A stretch of 60,855 bases of DNA from Shimia isoporae (GCF_004346865.1 NZ_SMGR01000007.1:1-60855), one strand, 5' to 3'; positions 6,834 through 16,684 are shown, counted from the stretch's first letter. Program-made: numbers and translations. The notes: generated by a model from the letters alone, not told the origin.

Positions 6834-7676
6834 ATGGCACTTAAGTCGTACAAGCCGACGACGCCGGGCCAGCGTGGGCTGGTGCTGATCGACCGTTCGG
6901 AACTTTGGAAAGGACGTCCCGTCAAAGCTCTCACCGAGGGTTTGACTAAATCGGGCGGCCGGAACAACACCGGACGGATCACCTCGCGTCGTCGTGGTGG
7001 TGGGGCAAAACGCCTTTACCGGATCGTTGACTTCAAACGTAACAAATTTGATGTGGCGGCAACCGTTGAGCGGATCGAATACGACCCGAACCGGACCGCG
7101 TTCATCGCATTGGTCAAATATGACGACGGCGAGCAGGCATACATCCTTGCACCGCAGCGTCTGGCAGTGGGCGATCAGGTGATCGCGTCTGCAAAGGCCG
7201 ACATCAAGCCGGGCAACGCAATGCCGTTCTCGGGCATGCCGATCGGTACCATCGTGCACAACATCGAACTGAAACCGGGCAAAGGCGGCCAGATCGCCCG
7301 CGCAGCCGGTACTTATGCTCAGTTCGTTGGTCGTGACGGCGGTTACGCTCAGATCCGCCTGTCCTCGGGCGAACTGCGCCTCGTGCGTCAGGAATGCATG
7401 GCCACCGTTGGTGCCGTGTCCAACCCTGACAACTCCAACCAGAACTTCGGTAAAGCCGGTCGTATGCGCCACAAGGGCAAGCGTCCGTCGGTCCGTGGTG
7501 TTGTTATGAACCCGATCGATCACCCGCACGGTGGTGGTGAAGGACGTACGTCTGGTGGTCGTCACCCTGTGACACCCTGGGGTAAGCCGACCAAAGGTGC
7601 ACGCACCCGCAACAAGAACAAGGCGTCGCAGAAGCTTATCATTCGCTCGCGTCACGCCAAGAAGAAGGGCCGTTAA
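6834..7676 (+). CDS. rplB: 50S ribosomal protein L2
   Basis: L2, 280 residues, needed for subunit joining and peptidyl transfer. The C-terminal [20 protein letters not shown] region with the conserved histidine is intact, and the protein begins [15 protein letters not shown]. The start is preceded by GGAAGA (6820-6825). It is the first gene of a five-gene block; in most bacteria it directly follows rplW, but here about 2.5 kb of foreign genes intervene and it has its own promoter and long leader. Confidence 0.97.
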   Translation: MALKSYKPTTPGQRGLVLIDRSELWKGRPVKALTEGLTKSGGRNNTGRITSRRRGGGAKRLYRIVDFKRNKFDVAATVERIEYDPNRTAFIALVKYDDGEQAYILAPQRLAVGDQVIASAKADIKPGNAMPFSGMPIGTIVHNIELKPGKGGQIARAAGTYAQFVGRDGGYAQIRLSSGELRLVRQECMATVGAVSNPDNSNQNFGKAGRMRHKGKRPSVRGVVMNPIDHPHGGGEGRTSGGRHPVTPWGKPTKGARTRNKNKASQKLIIRSRHAKKKGR

Positions 7677-7679
7677 GAT

Positions 7680-7958
7680 ATGGCACGTTCTGTATGGAAA
7701 GGCCCCTTTGTGGATGCTTATGTGCTTAAGAAAGCAGAAGCAGTCCGCGAATCCGGCCGCAACGAAGTGATCAAGATCTGGTCCCGTCGTTCCACCATTC
7801 TGCCCCAGTTTGTGGGTCTGACCTTTGGTGTGTACAACGGCCAGAAACACATCCCTGTCAACGTCACTGAAGACATGATCGGTCAGAAGTTTGGTGAGTA
7901 CTCGCCGACTCGCACCTATTATGGTCACGCAGCTGACAAAAAAGCGAAACGGAAGTAA
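7680..7958 (+). CDS. rpsS: 30S ribosomal protein S19
   Basis: S19, 92 residues, in the 30S head contacting S13. The N-terminus [14 protein letters not shown] and the region [17 protein letters not shown] are characteristic. Its ATG follows the rplB stop by 3 bp, so translation is probably coupled; the ribosome site (AAGAAGGG) lies within the end of rplB. Confidence 0.97.
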   Translation: MARSVWKGPFVDAYVLKKAEAVRESGRNEVIKIWSRRSTILPQFVGLTFGVYNGQKHIPVNVTEDMIGQKFGEYSPTRTYYGHAADKKAKRK

Positions 7959-7961
7959 GTC

Positions 7962-8342
7962 ATGGGCAAGGCAAAGAACCCCCGCCGCGTGGCTGAAAAC
8001 GAAGCAATGGCGAAAACCCGCATGCTTCGCACCAGCCCGCAGAAACTGAACCTCGTGGCCGGCATGATCCGCGGCAAGAAAGTTGAGAAGGCTCTGACCG
8101 ACCTGACTTTCTCCAACAAGCGTATCGCAGCAGACGTGAAGAAATGCCTTCAGTCCGCAATCGCCAACGCCGAGAACAACCACAACCTGGACGTCGACGA
8201 GCTGATCGTTGCCGAAGCCTATGTGGGTAAGAACCTGACCATGAAACGCGGTCGTCCGCGCGCTCGTGGTCGTTTCGGTAAGATCATCAAGCCGTTCTCG
8301 GAACTCACCATCAAGGTGCGTCAAGTTGAGGAGCAAGCCTAA
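7962..8342 (+). CDS. rplV: 50S ribosomal protein L22
   Basis: L22, 126 residues, whose beta-hairpin reaches into the exit tunnel. The tip ([14 protein letters not shown], near residue 90) is clear. It has a short N-terminal extension ([20 protein letters not shown]) as in related alphaproteobacteria; an internal ATG at 8007 would remove it. It lies 3 bp after rpsS, and its last base is shared with the rpsC start (TAATG). Confidence 0.96.
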   Translation: MGKAKNPRRVAENEAMAKTRMLRTSPQKLNLVAGMIRGKKVEKALTDLTFSNKRIAADVKKCLQSAIANAENNHNLDVDELIVAEAYVGKNLTMKRGRPRARGRFGKIIKPFSELTIKVRQVEEQA

Positions 8343-9052
8343 TGGGTAACAAAGTAAATCCGATTGGCATGCGCCTTCAGGTGAACCGCACCTGGGACAG
8401 CCGTTGGTACGCCGACACCAAGGATTATGGTGATCTTCTCCTGGAAGACATCAAGATCCGTGAGTTCATCAAACAAGAGTGTAAGCAAGCCGGTATCGCA
8501 CGTGTGATCATCGAGCGTCCGCACAAGAAGTGCCGTGTGACTGTTCACACCGCGCGTCCGGGCGTGATCATCGGCAAAAAAGGCGCGGACATCGAGACGC
8601 TTCGCAAGAAGATTGCAGCGATGACCGACTCCGAGCTGCACCTCAACATCGTTGAAGTGCGCAAGCCGGAACTCGACGCAACACTGGTCGGCGAGTCAAT
8701 CGCCCAGCAGCTGGAGCGCCGTGTGTCCTTCCGCCGTGCGATGAAACGTGCTGTTCAGAACGCAATGCGCATGGGCGCCCAGGGTATCCGGGTGAACGTA
8801 GCAGGTCGTCTGGGTGGTGCAGAAATTGCGCGTACCGAATGGTATCGCGAAGGTCGCGTTCCGCTTCACACCCTGCGTGCCGATATCGACTACGCACACG
8901 TGGAAGCAACAACCGCTTACGGGATCATTGGTATCAAAACCTGGATCTTCAAAGGCGAGATCATGGAGCACGATCCGCAAGCGCGTGACCGTCGTTCGCA
9001 AGAAGTCCAGGATGGCCCAGCACCTCGCGGTGCAGGTGGCGGTCGTCGCTAA
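8342..9052 (+). CDS. rpsC: 30S ribosomal protein S3
   Basis: S3, 236 residues, forming the mRNA entry channel with S4 and S5. The KH domain shows [15 protein letters not shown] (near 77-91), and the C-terminal domain includes [26 protein letters not shown] as expected. It ends in a Gly/Arg-rich tail. The start overlaps the rplV stop by one base. Confidence 0.97.
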   Translation: MGNKVNPIGMRLQVNRTWDSRWYADTKDYGDLLLEDIKIREFIKQECKQAGIARVIIERPHKKCRVTVHTARPGVIIGKKGADIETLRKKIAAMTDSELHLNIVEVRKPELDATLVGESIAQQLERRVSFRRAMKRAVQNAMRMGAQGIRVNVAGRLGGAEIARTEWYREGRVPLHTLRADIDYAHVEATTAYGIIGIKTWIFKGEIMEHDPQARDRRSQEVQDGPAPRGAGGGRR

Positions 9053-9065
9053 GGGAGACTGAAAC

Positions 9066-9479
9066 ATGCTTCAGCCAAAGCGTACAAAATTCCGCAAAAT
9101 GCACAAAGGCCGTATCAAAGGCCTCGCAAAAGGCGGTTCGGACCTGAACTTCGGTTCTTATGGTCTGAAGGCAACCACACCTGAGCGTGTGACTGCCCGT
9201 CAAATCGAAGCGGCGCGTCGTGCAATGACCCGTCACATGAAACGTCAAGGTCGCGTTTGGATCCGCATTTTCCCGGATGTACCGGTAACTGCGAAGCCGA
9301 TCGAAGTCCGGATGGGTAAAGGTAAAGGCTCTGTGGACCGCTGGGTCTGCAAAGTGAAGCCTGGCCGCGTCATGTTCGAAATTGACGGTGTTTCCGACGA
9401 CGTTGCACGTGAGGCCCTGCGTCTTGCAGCCATGAAACTGCCGGTGAAAACCCGCGTTGTGGTGCGCGAAGACTGGTAA
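9066..9479 (+). CDS. rplP: 50S ribosomal protein L16
   Basis: L16, 137 residues, near the A-site tRNA elbow. It begins [16 protein letters not shown] and contains [12 protein letters not shown], both diagnostic. GGGAGA precedes the ATG. It ends the rplB block: a strong terminator follows and rpmC, normally the next gene, is 7.2 kb downstream. Confidence 0.97.
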   Translation: MLQPKRTKFRKMHKGRIKGLAKGGSDLNFGSYGLKATTPERVTARQIEAARRAMTRHMKRQGRVWIRIFPDVPVTAKPIEVRMGKGKGSVDRWVCKVKPGRVMFEIDGVSDDVAREALRLAAMKLPVKTRVVVREDW

Positions 9480-9510
9480 GTCTTCGTCGGGATTGCCCTA
9501 AAAAGCTTAC

Positions 9511-9545
9511 AGCCCTCGCCGAGAAATCGGCGAGGGCTTTTTGTT
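9511..9545 (+). terminator. Rho-independent terminator after rplP
   Basis: A perfect 12-bp stem (AGCCCTCGCCGA with TCGGCGAGGGCT) closed by a GAAA tetraloop, followed by a T-rich tail. It ends the rplB-rplP transcript. Confidence 0.93.
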
Positions 9546-9623
9546 TTTGGGCGACGCGATCTCACATTTGGCGTTTGCCCGCAGCCGTGTTACCTTGGGT
9601 CAAATGCCTGAAAGGTATCGAGC

Positions 9624-9824
9624 ATGGCCAAGAGCGATTTGAAAGTCACCGACATCCTGAGCGCGTACCCGGACTGCCCGCAACGCGAGATGGCGTTGCG
9701 CGCTCTGCGCAAAGGTCACCCTGATTTAGCTCTGGAATGGCTGAATGCGCTGCAGGATATGATTGCAGATGGGCGGGCTTCAATCGAAAGGGACCGGCTG
9801 GTCGCTCAGAAACGTCGCGCCTAG
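9624..9824 (+). CDS. Small conserved-looking hypothetical protein
   Basis: A 66-residue soluble, probably helical protein (many Ala, Leu, Arg). I do not recognise a family. Support comes from a good start context (AAAGG at 9611-9615 before the ATG), codon use like neighbouring genes, and a terminator right after it. It is the first gene of the segment separating rplP from rpmC. Confidence 0.55.
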   Translation: MAKSDLKVTDILSAYPDCPQREMALRALRKGHPDLALEWLNALQDMIADGRASIERDRLVAQKRRA

Positions 9825-9840
9825 GAACCTGCGAACAAAA

Positions 9841-9873
9841 AAGCCCCGCAGTCCTGAGACGCGGGGCTTTTCG
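9841..9873. terminator. Bidirectional terminator between the small ORF and the chemoreceptor gene
   Basis: AAGCCCCGC pairs with GCGGGGCTT around an 11-nt loop. T runs lie on the right, and A runs (9837-9842) on the left act as T on the other strand, so it can serve both converging genes. Confidence 0.8.
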
Positions 9874-9894
9874 TTTCAAATGTTATGAGCTTGA

Positions 9895-12060
9895 TCAGGC
9901 AGCTCGCGCAGATGCGAACTTCGCCTTTTGCCCACCTTTTTCGTCCTTGTCGCCCTTGAGGCGGAATTTGGAGACTGCCTGAACCAAGTTGTCCGCCTCC
10001 ATGCGAAGCACTTGGCCAGCTGCAGACGTCTCTTCAAGCATGGCGGCGTTTTTCTGGCTGTCTTTGTCCAGAGACTCGACTGTGCCGTTGACCTCCTTGA
10101 GGCCACCGGACTGTTCGACGGTATTGTCCGCGATCTCGTTCACGGTGCCGACGACTTTTTCCACGGTGCGTACGATTTCTTCGAGAGCATCGCCGGTCTG
10201 GTTCATCAGCGTAACACCATTGGCAACTTCCGTTGTCGAACTCGCAATCAAGGTGTTGATCTCATGAGTCGCTTCGGACGACCGCTGCGCAAGCGCGCGA
10301 ACTTCGGACGCAACAACTGCAAACCCACGTCCCGCGTCGCCGGCACGTGCCGCTTCGACTCCGGCGTTAAGCGCCAGCAGGTTGGTTTGGAAGGCAACGT
10401 CTTCGATCATTCCGGTGATTTGCGAAATCGCGTCAGAAGATTCTTTGATGCGCTGCATTGCCTCGAGCGTCTCTTCTGCGACCTGTCGGGTGGCTTCTGC
10501 CTGATTTTGAGCGCTGTTTACGCGACCGCGGGCCGTTTGAGCCTTGTTCGCGGTGTCGGTAACTGTGTCACCCACGTTTTGTAGTGCTGCAGAGGTTTCC
10601 TCTAGCGAAGCCGCGTTGATTTCGCCACGACGGGAAGCGTCATCTACCGCCCCGGCAATTTCCTGCGCCGTACGGCTCAGCACGCTGCTGCTGTTGGATA
10701 GTTTGTGCATCATATCGTTCAAACTATCCGTGAGGTGATCCAGTGTGTCGGAGATATCCTTGAACACGCCTTTTTGACCGTTGGGCATGGATTGGGTCAG
10801 ATCGCCTGTTGCAAGTTCGCGCAGAGCTTTCTTGATGTCGCCCAATCCTTTTTCTGCGACCTCACCAATCGCGTTCACGCCGTTGCCTAGCTCGGCGAAT
10901 ACCGGATCGGTGCTTGTGACTTCGATGCGTCGGCTGAAGTCGCCTTCGGCACAGCTGTCGATGACCATACCGATATCTTGTACAAGCTGACGTTTAGTCT
11001 TTTCTTCTTCGCGGTTTTGCGCAGCGATTTCGACGATGGATGCGATTTCGCGGACCCGAGATTTAGGAACTTCCGGTTCGAAGTTGCCTTCCATCATCCG
11101 CGCAAGGAAGTTGTCCAGTTGGACCAACGGTCGGGAGATGGCGCGAGACATCAGGAGTGAGAAGAGAATGAACAGAGCACCGCCAATGACTCCGGTGTAG
11201 AGCGCCTTGGATTGGGCGTTCTTGCCTAGAGTAACAGCTTCCTGCTCTATGATCTCGCGGACCTCGCCTGCTTCCGAGACGATCACTGCATTTGAGGGGT
11301 AGGCGTCAGCGAATGCCTTGGACACATTTTTGCGGATCGACAACTCAACCTGTTTCTCGGCAACGTATGCGTTGAAGGCCGCTTCGTATTGGTCCAAGAG
11401 GGGATCTATTTCGGCTTTTTGTTCGGGAGAGTCATAAAGGAATGCTGGCAGCGAACGGAACTCTTCCAGGCGTGCGATCACGTCGGCGGCCGATTCAGGA
11501 TCGGATGTTGCGATGAAGTCTTTTTCTGCAACTCGTGCCGTGAGCAGTTTGGCGTGTAGAACTGGAACCTGAACGTATTTCAACTGGTCTTCCACAGCTT
11601 GAATTGCGTTATTCAGATCGCCACGCAAACCGGAGGCAGCATCAAGCCCCAGCTTCTGGTTGCTAGCTACCAGCTTGTCGAATTCGACACCATATATCTC
11701 AAGGTGTTTTGCCAGTTCCGGCATCGCTTCTTGCGAAGCTGCCATCTCGGGAATTGTCGGCAGTTCGGCGGCCAAAATGTCAAAGGAGCTTTGGAGCTCG
11801 GCCAGAGTATCCGCTTGTCGGCCGATGTATTTAGGATCTGACCGAAGAAGGAAGTCCTTCTCGTTTCGACGGGCCAGAAGGAATTGCACGTAGACGCGGA
11901 TTGCTTCGAGGTTGACCTCCTCGATCTGCTGCGTCCGCACTTGCATGGCATCGCGCTGCTTGCCTGCGTCCAGAGCGGTGTTGAAGATGATGAAGATCAC
12001 GCCGATGGCGAGGCCGATGATGGCAAAGATGGCCATCCGAATGGAAATTTTCGGTTTCAT
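9895..12060 (-). CDS. Methyl-accepting chemotaxis protein with HBM-type sensor
   Basis: A 721-residue transmembrane chemoreceptor. TM1 is about 8-28. The periplasmic domain to about 285 contains two related helical segments ([14 protein letters not shown] and [13 protein letters not shown]), the pattern of helical bimodular (HBM) sensors. TM2 is about 290-310, then HAMP-like regions, and the signalling domain has its hairpin tip at [20 protein letters not shown]. No NWETF-type CheR-binding tail is visible; the end is Ala/Lys-rich. HBM receptors often sense organic acids, but the ligand here is unknown. No che genes are nearby, so it must feed a remote pathway. It lies opposite to the ribosomal genes inside the rplP-rpmC gap. 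Confidence 0.9.
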   Translation of the reverse strand: MKPKISIRMAIFAIIGLAIGVIFIIFNTALDAGKQRDAMQVRTQQIEEVNLEAIRVYVQFLLARRNEKDFLLRSDPKYIGRQADTLAELQSSFDILAAELPTIPEMAASQEAMPELAKHLEIYGVEFDKLVASNQKLGLDAASGLRGDLNNAIQAVEDQLKYVQVPVLHAKLLTARVAEKDFIATSDPESAADVIARLEEFRSLPAFLYDSPEQKAEIDPLLDQYEAAFNAYVAEKQVELSIRKNVSKAFADAYPSNAVIVSEAGEVREIIEQEAVTLGKNAQSKALYTGVIGGALFILFSLLMSRAISRPLVQLDNFLARMMEGNFEPEVPKSRVREIASIVEIAAQNREEEKTKRQLVQDIGMVIDSCAEGDFSRRIEVTSTDPVFAELGNGVNAIGEVAEKGLGDIKKALRELATGDLTQSMPNGQKGVFKDISDTLDHLTDSLNDMMHKLSNSSSVLSRTAQEIAGAVDDASRRGEINAASLEETSAALQNVGDTVTDTANKAQTARGRVNSAQNQAEATRQVAEETLEAMQRIKESSDAISQITGMIEDVAFQTNLLALNAGVEAARAGDAGRGFAVVASEVRALAQRSSEATHEINTLIASSTTEVANGVTLMNQTGDALEEIVRTVEKVVGTVNEIADNTVEQSGGLKEVNGTVESLDKDSQKNAAMLEETSAAGQVLRMEADNLVQAVSKFRLKGDKDEKGGQKAKFASARAA

Positions 12061-12446
12061 TCTGACTGTCTCGTTGCTTTCTCTTTGTCGGATTGGCTAT
12101 CAGCCAATGGTTAAAAGAAAGTGGTTGCCGACTTTTCCCGGTTAATTCGCAGTTTCCATCGATGGACGGCTTTCTAAAATTCTTTTCCATTAGTGGGTTA
12201 AGGTAGAGCGCACCTCAAGGTGCTTCATTTATTGAAGTAAATGAAGGTTTGGGTTGCTGAAAGGACAAGAGGGTTCAAACGCATTTTGGCGACCAACCCG
12301 AAGCAAACCGGGAAGAGAATCATTAACTGGCGCGTTTCTCAGAACCGCAGGCATTGCACTTTTGACACCAAGGGAGGCGTGCTCCATCAATACTCCTTGA
12401 TCTCTCCAGCCCTCGCGTTGGTCTTCAACGTGCGATACGTAAGGGC
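12061..12446 (+). other. 386-bp spacer between divergent chemoreceptor and oxygenase genes
   Basis: No gene seen. Two abutting hairpins lie at 12210-12223 (GCACCT-CA-AGGTGC) and 12223-12237 (CTTCA-TTTAT-TGAAG). The upstream regions of both flanking genes must be here, but no promoter is clear enough to call. Confidence 0.5.
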
Positions 12447-13067
12447 ATGTCCAAAATCGAATCCCTCTTTGTGACCCGCCTGTATCGTGCTCGCCTTTCT
12501 GAGTTCGACCCGAAAATCGACACAGCAGAACTGGAAGCTTCCTGTTACTCAATTGCCGAAGATGATGAGGCCGGACAGAACTGGTGCGAAGAAAAGGGGT
12601 ATCCGGGATACACCTCATATGCGTCTCTGACAGACCTGCCTTGGCGCTTTCCGATTTTCGGAGACATCGTCGAGGCACTTGATAAACACGTCGCTGCGTT
12701 CGTGGAGGATCTGGAGTTTGATCTGGATGGGCGGAAACTCGTTCTGGAGGACATCTGGATCAACATTCTGCCGGAAGGCGGAATGCACTCGTCGCATCTT
12801 CATCCGCATTCTGTGATCAGTGGAACCACCTATGTGTCCATGCCGGAAGGCGCGAGCGCTCTCAAGATCGAAGATCCGCGGTCTGGCCGTATGATGGCCG
12901 CTCCGGTTCGTCGTCAAGGCGCGCGTCGTGAGTTGGAGCCTTTCATTTATGTTAAGCCGGATGTTGGCGACGTGCTTTTGTGGGAAAGCTGGTTACGGCA
13001 TGAGGTGCCAATGAACATGTCAGAGGATGAACGCATTAGCGTTAGCTTCAACTACAAGTGGGAATAG
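12447..13067 (+). CDS. Putative 2OG-Fe(II) oxygenase (TIGR02466-like)
   Basis: A 206-residue protein resembling the putative 2-oxoglutarate/Fe(II) oxygenases of the TIGR02466 type. The segment SSHLHPHSVISGTTYV with LKIEDPR downstream supplies candidate metal ligands, and LRHEVPMN followed by ERISVSFN supplies the distal histidine and the arginine that would bind 2-oxoglutarate. It has no signal peptide, so it is cytosolic. TAAGGG lies 1-6 nt before the ATG, a weak ribosome site. It stands alone between the chemoreceptor and the BCCT transporter genes. Substrate unknown. Confidence 0.72.
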   Translation: MSKIESLFVTRLYRARLSEFDPKIDTAELEASCYSIAEDDEAGQNWCEEKGYPGYTSYASLTDLPWRFPIFGDIVEALDKHVAAFVEDLEFDLDGRKLVLEDIWINILPEGGMHSSHLHPHSVISGTTYVSMPEGASALKIEDPRSGRMMAAPVRRQGARRELEPFIYVKPDVGDVLLWESWLRHEVPMNMSEDERISVSFNYKWE

Positions 13068-13188
13068 CACTCGCTTGCTGGTAGCGCCTCTCCGACGCGA
13101 AAAATACATAAAGAGTCGTCGGTCACCTTACGTCACCCTGCCTGCGCTGGTTAGTGTTGCCTCAGACAACATCTAAATGGAGGGCGAG

Positions 13189-14769
13189 ATGGCAGAGGAA
13201 GATACCGACTATGAGGTCGGACAGGATAACGTTCAGGTCTTTGGACTGGATATACACAACCCGGTGTTTGCCATTTCCGGCTTGACGATTGTTGCTTTCG
13301 TATTTTTTTCGTTGGTTTTCAAAGAGCAGGCAGGCGCGTTTTTCGGCTGGTTGCGACCAACTCTGACAAGCAACTTTGACTGGGTCTTTATGATCAGCGC
13401 GAACATCTTTGTCGTGTTTTCTCTGCTGCTTGTTGTTTCGCCACTCGGGAAAATCCGATTGGGCGGAGATGATGCGAAACCCGACTATAGCTATGCCGGC
13501 TGGATAGCGATGTTGTTCGCCGCCGGCATGGGCATTGGCCTTGTGTTTTGGGGCGTCGCGGAACCGATTTCTCATTATGGGGCGTCGCTGGGCGGTATTT
13601 CTGTCGGCGAAGATGGCATGCGAACAGACTGGGCGCCTCTTGGAGCCGCGGTAGGCGATCCGGACGCAGCGCAGGGTCTTGCCATGGCAGCCACCATTTT
13701 CCATTGGGGGCTACACCCCTGGGCGGTCTATGCCGTTGTGGCTCTGGCGCTCGCCTTCTTCAGCTTTAACCGCGGATTGCCTTTGACGATGCGTAGCGTG
13801 TTCTATCCGCTGTTCGGCGAAGCGACCTGGGGGCCGTTGGGTCACATCATCGACATTCTGGCAGTCTTTGCCACGATCTTCGGCCTTGCGACGTCGCTGG
13901 GCCTCGGCGCGAGTCAGGCGCTTGCGGGTTTGAACTATTTGTTCGGGGTTCCGATCAGCGATGGAATGAGCGTGTTGCTCATCGTTCTGATCACGGTCTT
14001 CGCACTGGTATCGGTTATCGCAGGTCTTGAAAAAGGGGTTAAGCGGTTGTCCGAGGCCAACATGATCCTCGCGGCTGCGCTCCTGATCCTTGTGCTGCTT
14101 GTCGGGCCTACGGTGGCGATCTTGACGGGGTTCTTTTCCGGCATGGCGGAGTACATTGTAAATTTGCCGGCGCTGTCAAATTGGATGGGGCGTGACGACG
14201 CCAACTTCATGCAAGGTTGGACAACATTCTATTGGGCGTGGTGGATCAGCTGGTCGCCGTTTGTGGGTATGTTCATTGCGCGTATTTCGCGCGGACGGAC
14301 AATTCGTGAGTTCATCGTTTGCGTGCTACTGATCCCAACACTGGTTGGCGCGCTTTGGATGAGTGTTTTTGGCGGCGCGGCGCTGGAGCAGGTGACCGGC
14401 GGCGCGGCGCAAGGGCTTGTAGATGCGTCTCTTGAAATCAAAATGTTCAAAATGTTTGAGGCGTTCCCGCTGACCGGAGTTCTTTCTTTTATCGGGATCG
14501 TTCTCGTCGTGGTGTTCTTTGTGACAAGTTCGGACTCCGGTTCGTTGGTCATCGATACAATCACGGCGGGCGGCAAAACCGATGCGCCAACTGCTCAAAG
14601 GGTTTTCTGGTGCATCCTGGAAGGCGCGATTGCAATCGTGTTGTTGCTTGGTGGCGGGCTTGGCGCTCTTCAAGCGGCTTCCATTGCAACCGGTTTCCCA
14701 TTCGCGATCGTTCTAGTGTTGATGGTCGTGTCGGTAACGCTTGGATTGATTAGGGAACGCAAGGGCTGA
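13189..14769 (+). CDS. BCCT-family betaine/choline-type transporter
   Basis: A 526-residue, 12-helix transporter of the betaine-carnitine-choline family, importing quaternary-ammonium compounds with Na+ or H+. GVAEPISHYG (about 123-132), HWGLHPWAVYAVVALALAFF and the Trp-rich WAWWISWSPFVGMFIARISRGR are family signatures, and SSDSGSLV is conserved near helix 10. A frame-matched ATG lies 12 bp upstream, but GGAGG sits exactly 5 nt before ATG 13189. The short acidic N-terminus and lack of a long C-terminal domain argue against a strong osmosensor. In marine Rhodobacteraceae such genes take up glycine betaine, choline or DMSP; the exact substrate is open. A terminator follows. Confidence 0.9.
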   Translation: MAEEDTDYEVGQDNVQVFGLDIHNPVFAISGLTIVAFVFFSLVFKEQAGAFFGWLRPTLTSNFDWVFMISANIFVVFSLLLVVSPLGKIRLGGDDAKPDYSYAGWIAMLFAAGMGIGLVFWGVAEPISHYGASLGGISVGEDGMRTDWAPLGAAVGDPDAAQGLAMAATIFHWGLHPWAVYAVVALALAFFSFNRGLPLTMRSVFYPLFGEATWGPLGHIIDILAVFATIFGLATSLGLGASQALAGLNYLFGVPISDGMSVLLIVLITVFALVSVIAGLEKGVKRLSEANMILAAALLILVLLVGPTVAILTGFFSGMAEYIVNLPALSNWMGRDDANFMQGWTTFYWAWWISWSPFVGMFIARISRGRTIREFIVCVLLIPTLVGALWMSVFGGAALEQVTGGAAQGLVDASLEIKMFKMFEAFPLTGVLSFIGIVLVVVFFVTSSDSGSLVIDTITAGGKTDAPTAQRVFWCILEGAIAIVLLLGGGLGALQAASIATGFPFAIVLVLMVVSVTLGLIRERKG

Positions 14770-14796
14770 CTAAACAACAAGTGAGAGTATGAAACT

Positions 14797-14824
14797 GGAC
14801 CGCCAAATTCGGCGGTCCTTTTTT
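14797..14824 (+). terminator. Rho-independent terminator after the BCCT gene
   Basis: GGACCGCC pairs with GGCGGTCC around a 6-nt loop and is followed by six T. Confidence 0.92.
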
Positions 14825-14946
14825 GTGCTTTTGGCCCAAAACCATACGTTTTTGGCCCGAAAACTGTGAATTTGTGAGGTGACGGACCTCATATCTTTTT
14901 CATCGGAAGACAGATTAAACACACAAACCAAGTTAGGAGCCCAAAC

Positions 14947-15195
14947 ATGTTCTCGAAAGCAACTCTCTCCGTCGTCGTTCTTGCCCTGACCTCCTCCATG
15001 GCCGCGGCCAACATCAACGCAACACCTGCGCCATCACCGGTGCCAGCTGAAGCTTCCGCTACATATGAAGTTGCCGGCACCAATGGCATGGATCGCCGTC
15101 AAGACCGTCGCGACACCCGCCAAGACTGTCGCGCAAGCGAAGGCGCTGTAGGTGCCGACAAGCGTGACTGCAAACAGGATAGCCGGGCTGGGTGA
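14947..15195 (+). CDS. Small secreted Arg/Asp-rich protein
   Basis: An 82-residue protein with a clear signal peptide (hydrophobic 5-20, cleavage probably after SSMAAA), a Pro/Ala-rich linker (TPAPSPVPAEA), and a mature end rich in alternating Arg and Asp with two cysteines (RRQDRRDTRQDCR and DKRDCKQD). The cysteines could form one disulfide. TAGGAG precedes the start by 6-8 nt. It is a single-gene unit with its own terminator. I recognise no family; a periplasmic charged peptide that binds ions or polymers is possible but unsupported. Confidence 0.65.
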   Translation: MFSKATLSVVVLALTSSMAAANINATPAPSPVPAEASATYEVAGTNGMDRRQDRRDTRQDCRASEGAVGADKRDCKQDSRAG

Positions 15196-15233
15196 AACCG
15201 GCTTGTGGGGGCGTCGCCGGATGGGGCGATACT

Positions 15234-15265
15234 AAAGACCGGCCGCGGGGAGTGGCCGGTCTTTT
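15234..15265 (+). terminator. Rho-independent terminator after the small secreted protein
   Basis: AAAGACCGGCC pairs with GGCCGGTCTTT around a 9-nt loop, with T residues to the right. Confidence 0.9.
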
Positions 15266-15305
15266 CCGTTGTGGAAAGGTGCGTCACTCTGCTTAATCTG
15301 GGTTC

Positions 15306-16298
15306 ATGTTACAATCACCGAGCCCTCGCTACACTTTCGTCAAGTCTCAGTTAGAGAAAGACCTCGGTGCGACAGCCGCCAAAGAAATTGTGTCGGCTGC
15401 AGGTCTGCTTGGCGTTCGTGAAGCGGAAGCAACTGTTCAGGACGAGGCGCGGCTGATCGAGTTTGCAGTGAAAAAAAGCAATCGCCCGGAGTTGGCTGCG
15501 CAGCTTGGAATGGCATTTCGACACTCCAGCACACTTTCGGCATTCATCGCTCGCAGCTCTGAAACTCTGCGTGAAGCTGTTCTGGGCGTGGCCCACTTTC
15601 TGCGGCCGACCGATCCTACAACAGTGATTGAGCGTTTTGAGGATGGGGAGAATGAAACCCTAAGGGTATACAGTCGAGAACCGCAGTTATTGATGAACTT
15701 GCCGTTTCAGGAGTTCCTTGTATTTGCGCTTTTGGCGCGGATGCGGACGGTTGCCGGTCGCGAACTCCGCCCCCGATCGGTGCAAATAAAACATGGGCGT
15801 TCCGGCGACATTCGTGCTTACGAGAGATTGGTCGGAAGTCCCGTGCTTTTCGGATCCAAGAATACAGGAATTGTCTTTGAGCGAGCCGTGCTGGACCAGC
15901 GCTTGGCAACACATGACGCTGTTCTAGCCGCGCACCTGAGACGGCTTGGTGAGGTCGAAATCGCGGAAAGTACGCAGCGGCGCGAAACTCTGGCGGAGAA
16001 AGTTCGTAGATCCATCCTTGATGGCTTTCCGGGAAAGCTAAAGTCTCGCGAGGAAGTCGCGGAAGAACTCGGGTTAAGTCGCCGCAGCATGACCCGCAAA
16101 TTAGAGGCAGAAAGCACAAGTTACCGAGACTTGGCTACGGGCATTCGGCTTGATCTGGCGCGAACCTATTTGGGGCAAGGGCTGAGTGTTACTGAGACTT
16201 CATATTACCTTGGATATGCCAGCCAGGCAGTTTTCTCGTCGACGTTTAAGAAGTGGACGGGGTCCACACCAAAGGAATTTTCCAAGTCACATCGCTAA
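15306..16298 (+). CDS. AraC-family transcriptional regulator
   Basis: A 330-residue regulator. Residues about 20-210 match the arabinose-binding-like N-terminal domain of the OruR/GlxA-like AraC subgroup. The C-terminal 100 residues hold two helix-turn-helix units (SREEVAEELGLSRRSMTRKL and VTETSYYLGYASQAVFSSTF followed by KKWTGSTPKEF), the classic AraC/XylS pattern. It has no adjacent structural operon, only the BCCT and secreted-peptide genes upstream and the ribosomal block downstream, so its target is unclear. The start has weak ribosome-site support; the ATG gives a normal family length. Confidence 0.88.
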   Translation: MLQSPSPRYTFVKSQLEKDLGATAAKEIVSAAGLLGVREAEATVQDEARLIEFAVKKSNRPELAAQLGMAFRHSSTLSAFIARSSETLREAVLGVAHFLRPTDPTTVIERFEDGENETLRVYSREPQLLMNLPFQEFLVFALLARMRTVAGRELRPRSVQIKHGRSGDIRAYERLVGSPVLFGSKNTGIVFERAVLDQRLATHDAVLAAHLRRLGEVEIAESTQRRETLAEKVRRSILDGFPGKLKSREEVAEELGLSRRSMTRKLEAESTSYRDLATGIRLDLARTYLGQGLSVTETSYYLGYASQAVFSSTFKKWTGSTPKEFSKSHR

Positions 16299-16535
16299 AT
16301 GCCCTGCATTTAACCGTTTGGGGCGACGAAGCTGCTCTGGATGAATGCGATAGCCGTCGAAAACTGGCGTTGGCTCGTCTGTTGGTGGCTGGTGCAATGT
16401 TGGCAACGCCGACAACAGGCAAAACTAAGGCGCGTTCGCTCTTACGAGAGCGTTGCCGGGTGAGTTGGCGTGAATGTGGAAAAGTGGGCGCATAAAGAAT
16501 ATCCAACAAATGTTGGGAGATCTACCAATCGTCCC
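16299..16535 (+). other. Spacer between the AraC gene and the rpmC promoter
   Basis: No credible gene; short open frames here lack starts with ribosome sites and family resemblance. Together with the promoter and leader to 16684 it makes a 386-bp gap. Confidence 0.5.
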
Positions 16536-16564
16536 TTGCCAAGGTGTGGGACTCCCCGTATAGA
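16536..16564 (+). promoter_or_regulatory. Promoter of the rpmC (spc) block
   Basis: TTGCCA (16536-16541), a 17-nt spacer, and TATAGA (16559-16564). Predicted start about 16571, leaving a leader of about 115 nt. The -35 is the same hexamer as in front of rplB and (probably) rpsJ. Confidence 0.7.
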
Positions 16565-16684
16565 GCGCCATCTCGCGGATTCCGTTTGTTCGGGATTCGT
16601 GTGTCTATCATTTGTCCATCAGGTCAAAAGGTAACCCTGCACATAACCTCAGGGGCCTTCTGATGTATGAGAAAGGAAGAGGCG

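Noticed and set aside
6792..8336. 514-codon open frame antisense to rplB-rpsS-rplV
   Set aside because: It mirrors highly expressed ribosomal genes whose codon bias suppresses antisense stops; composition (His, Val, Thr rich) and lack of a ribosome site mark it as a shadow.
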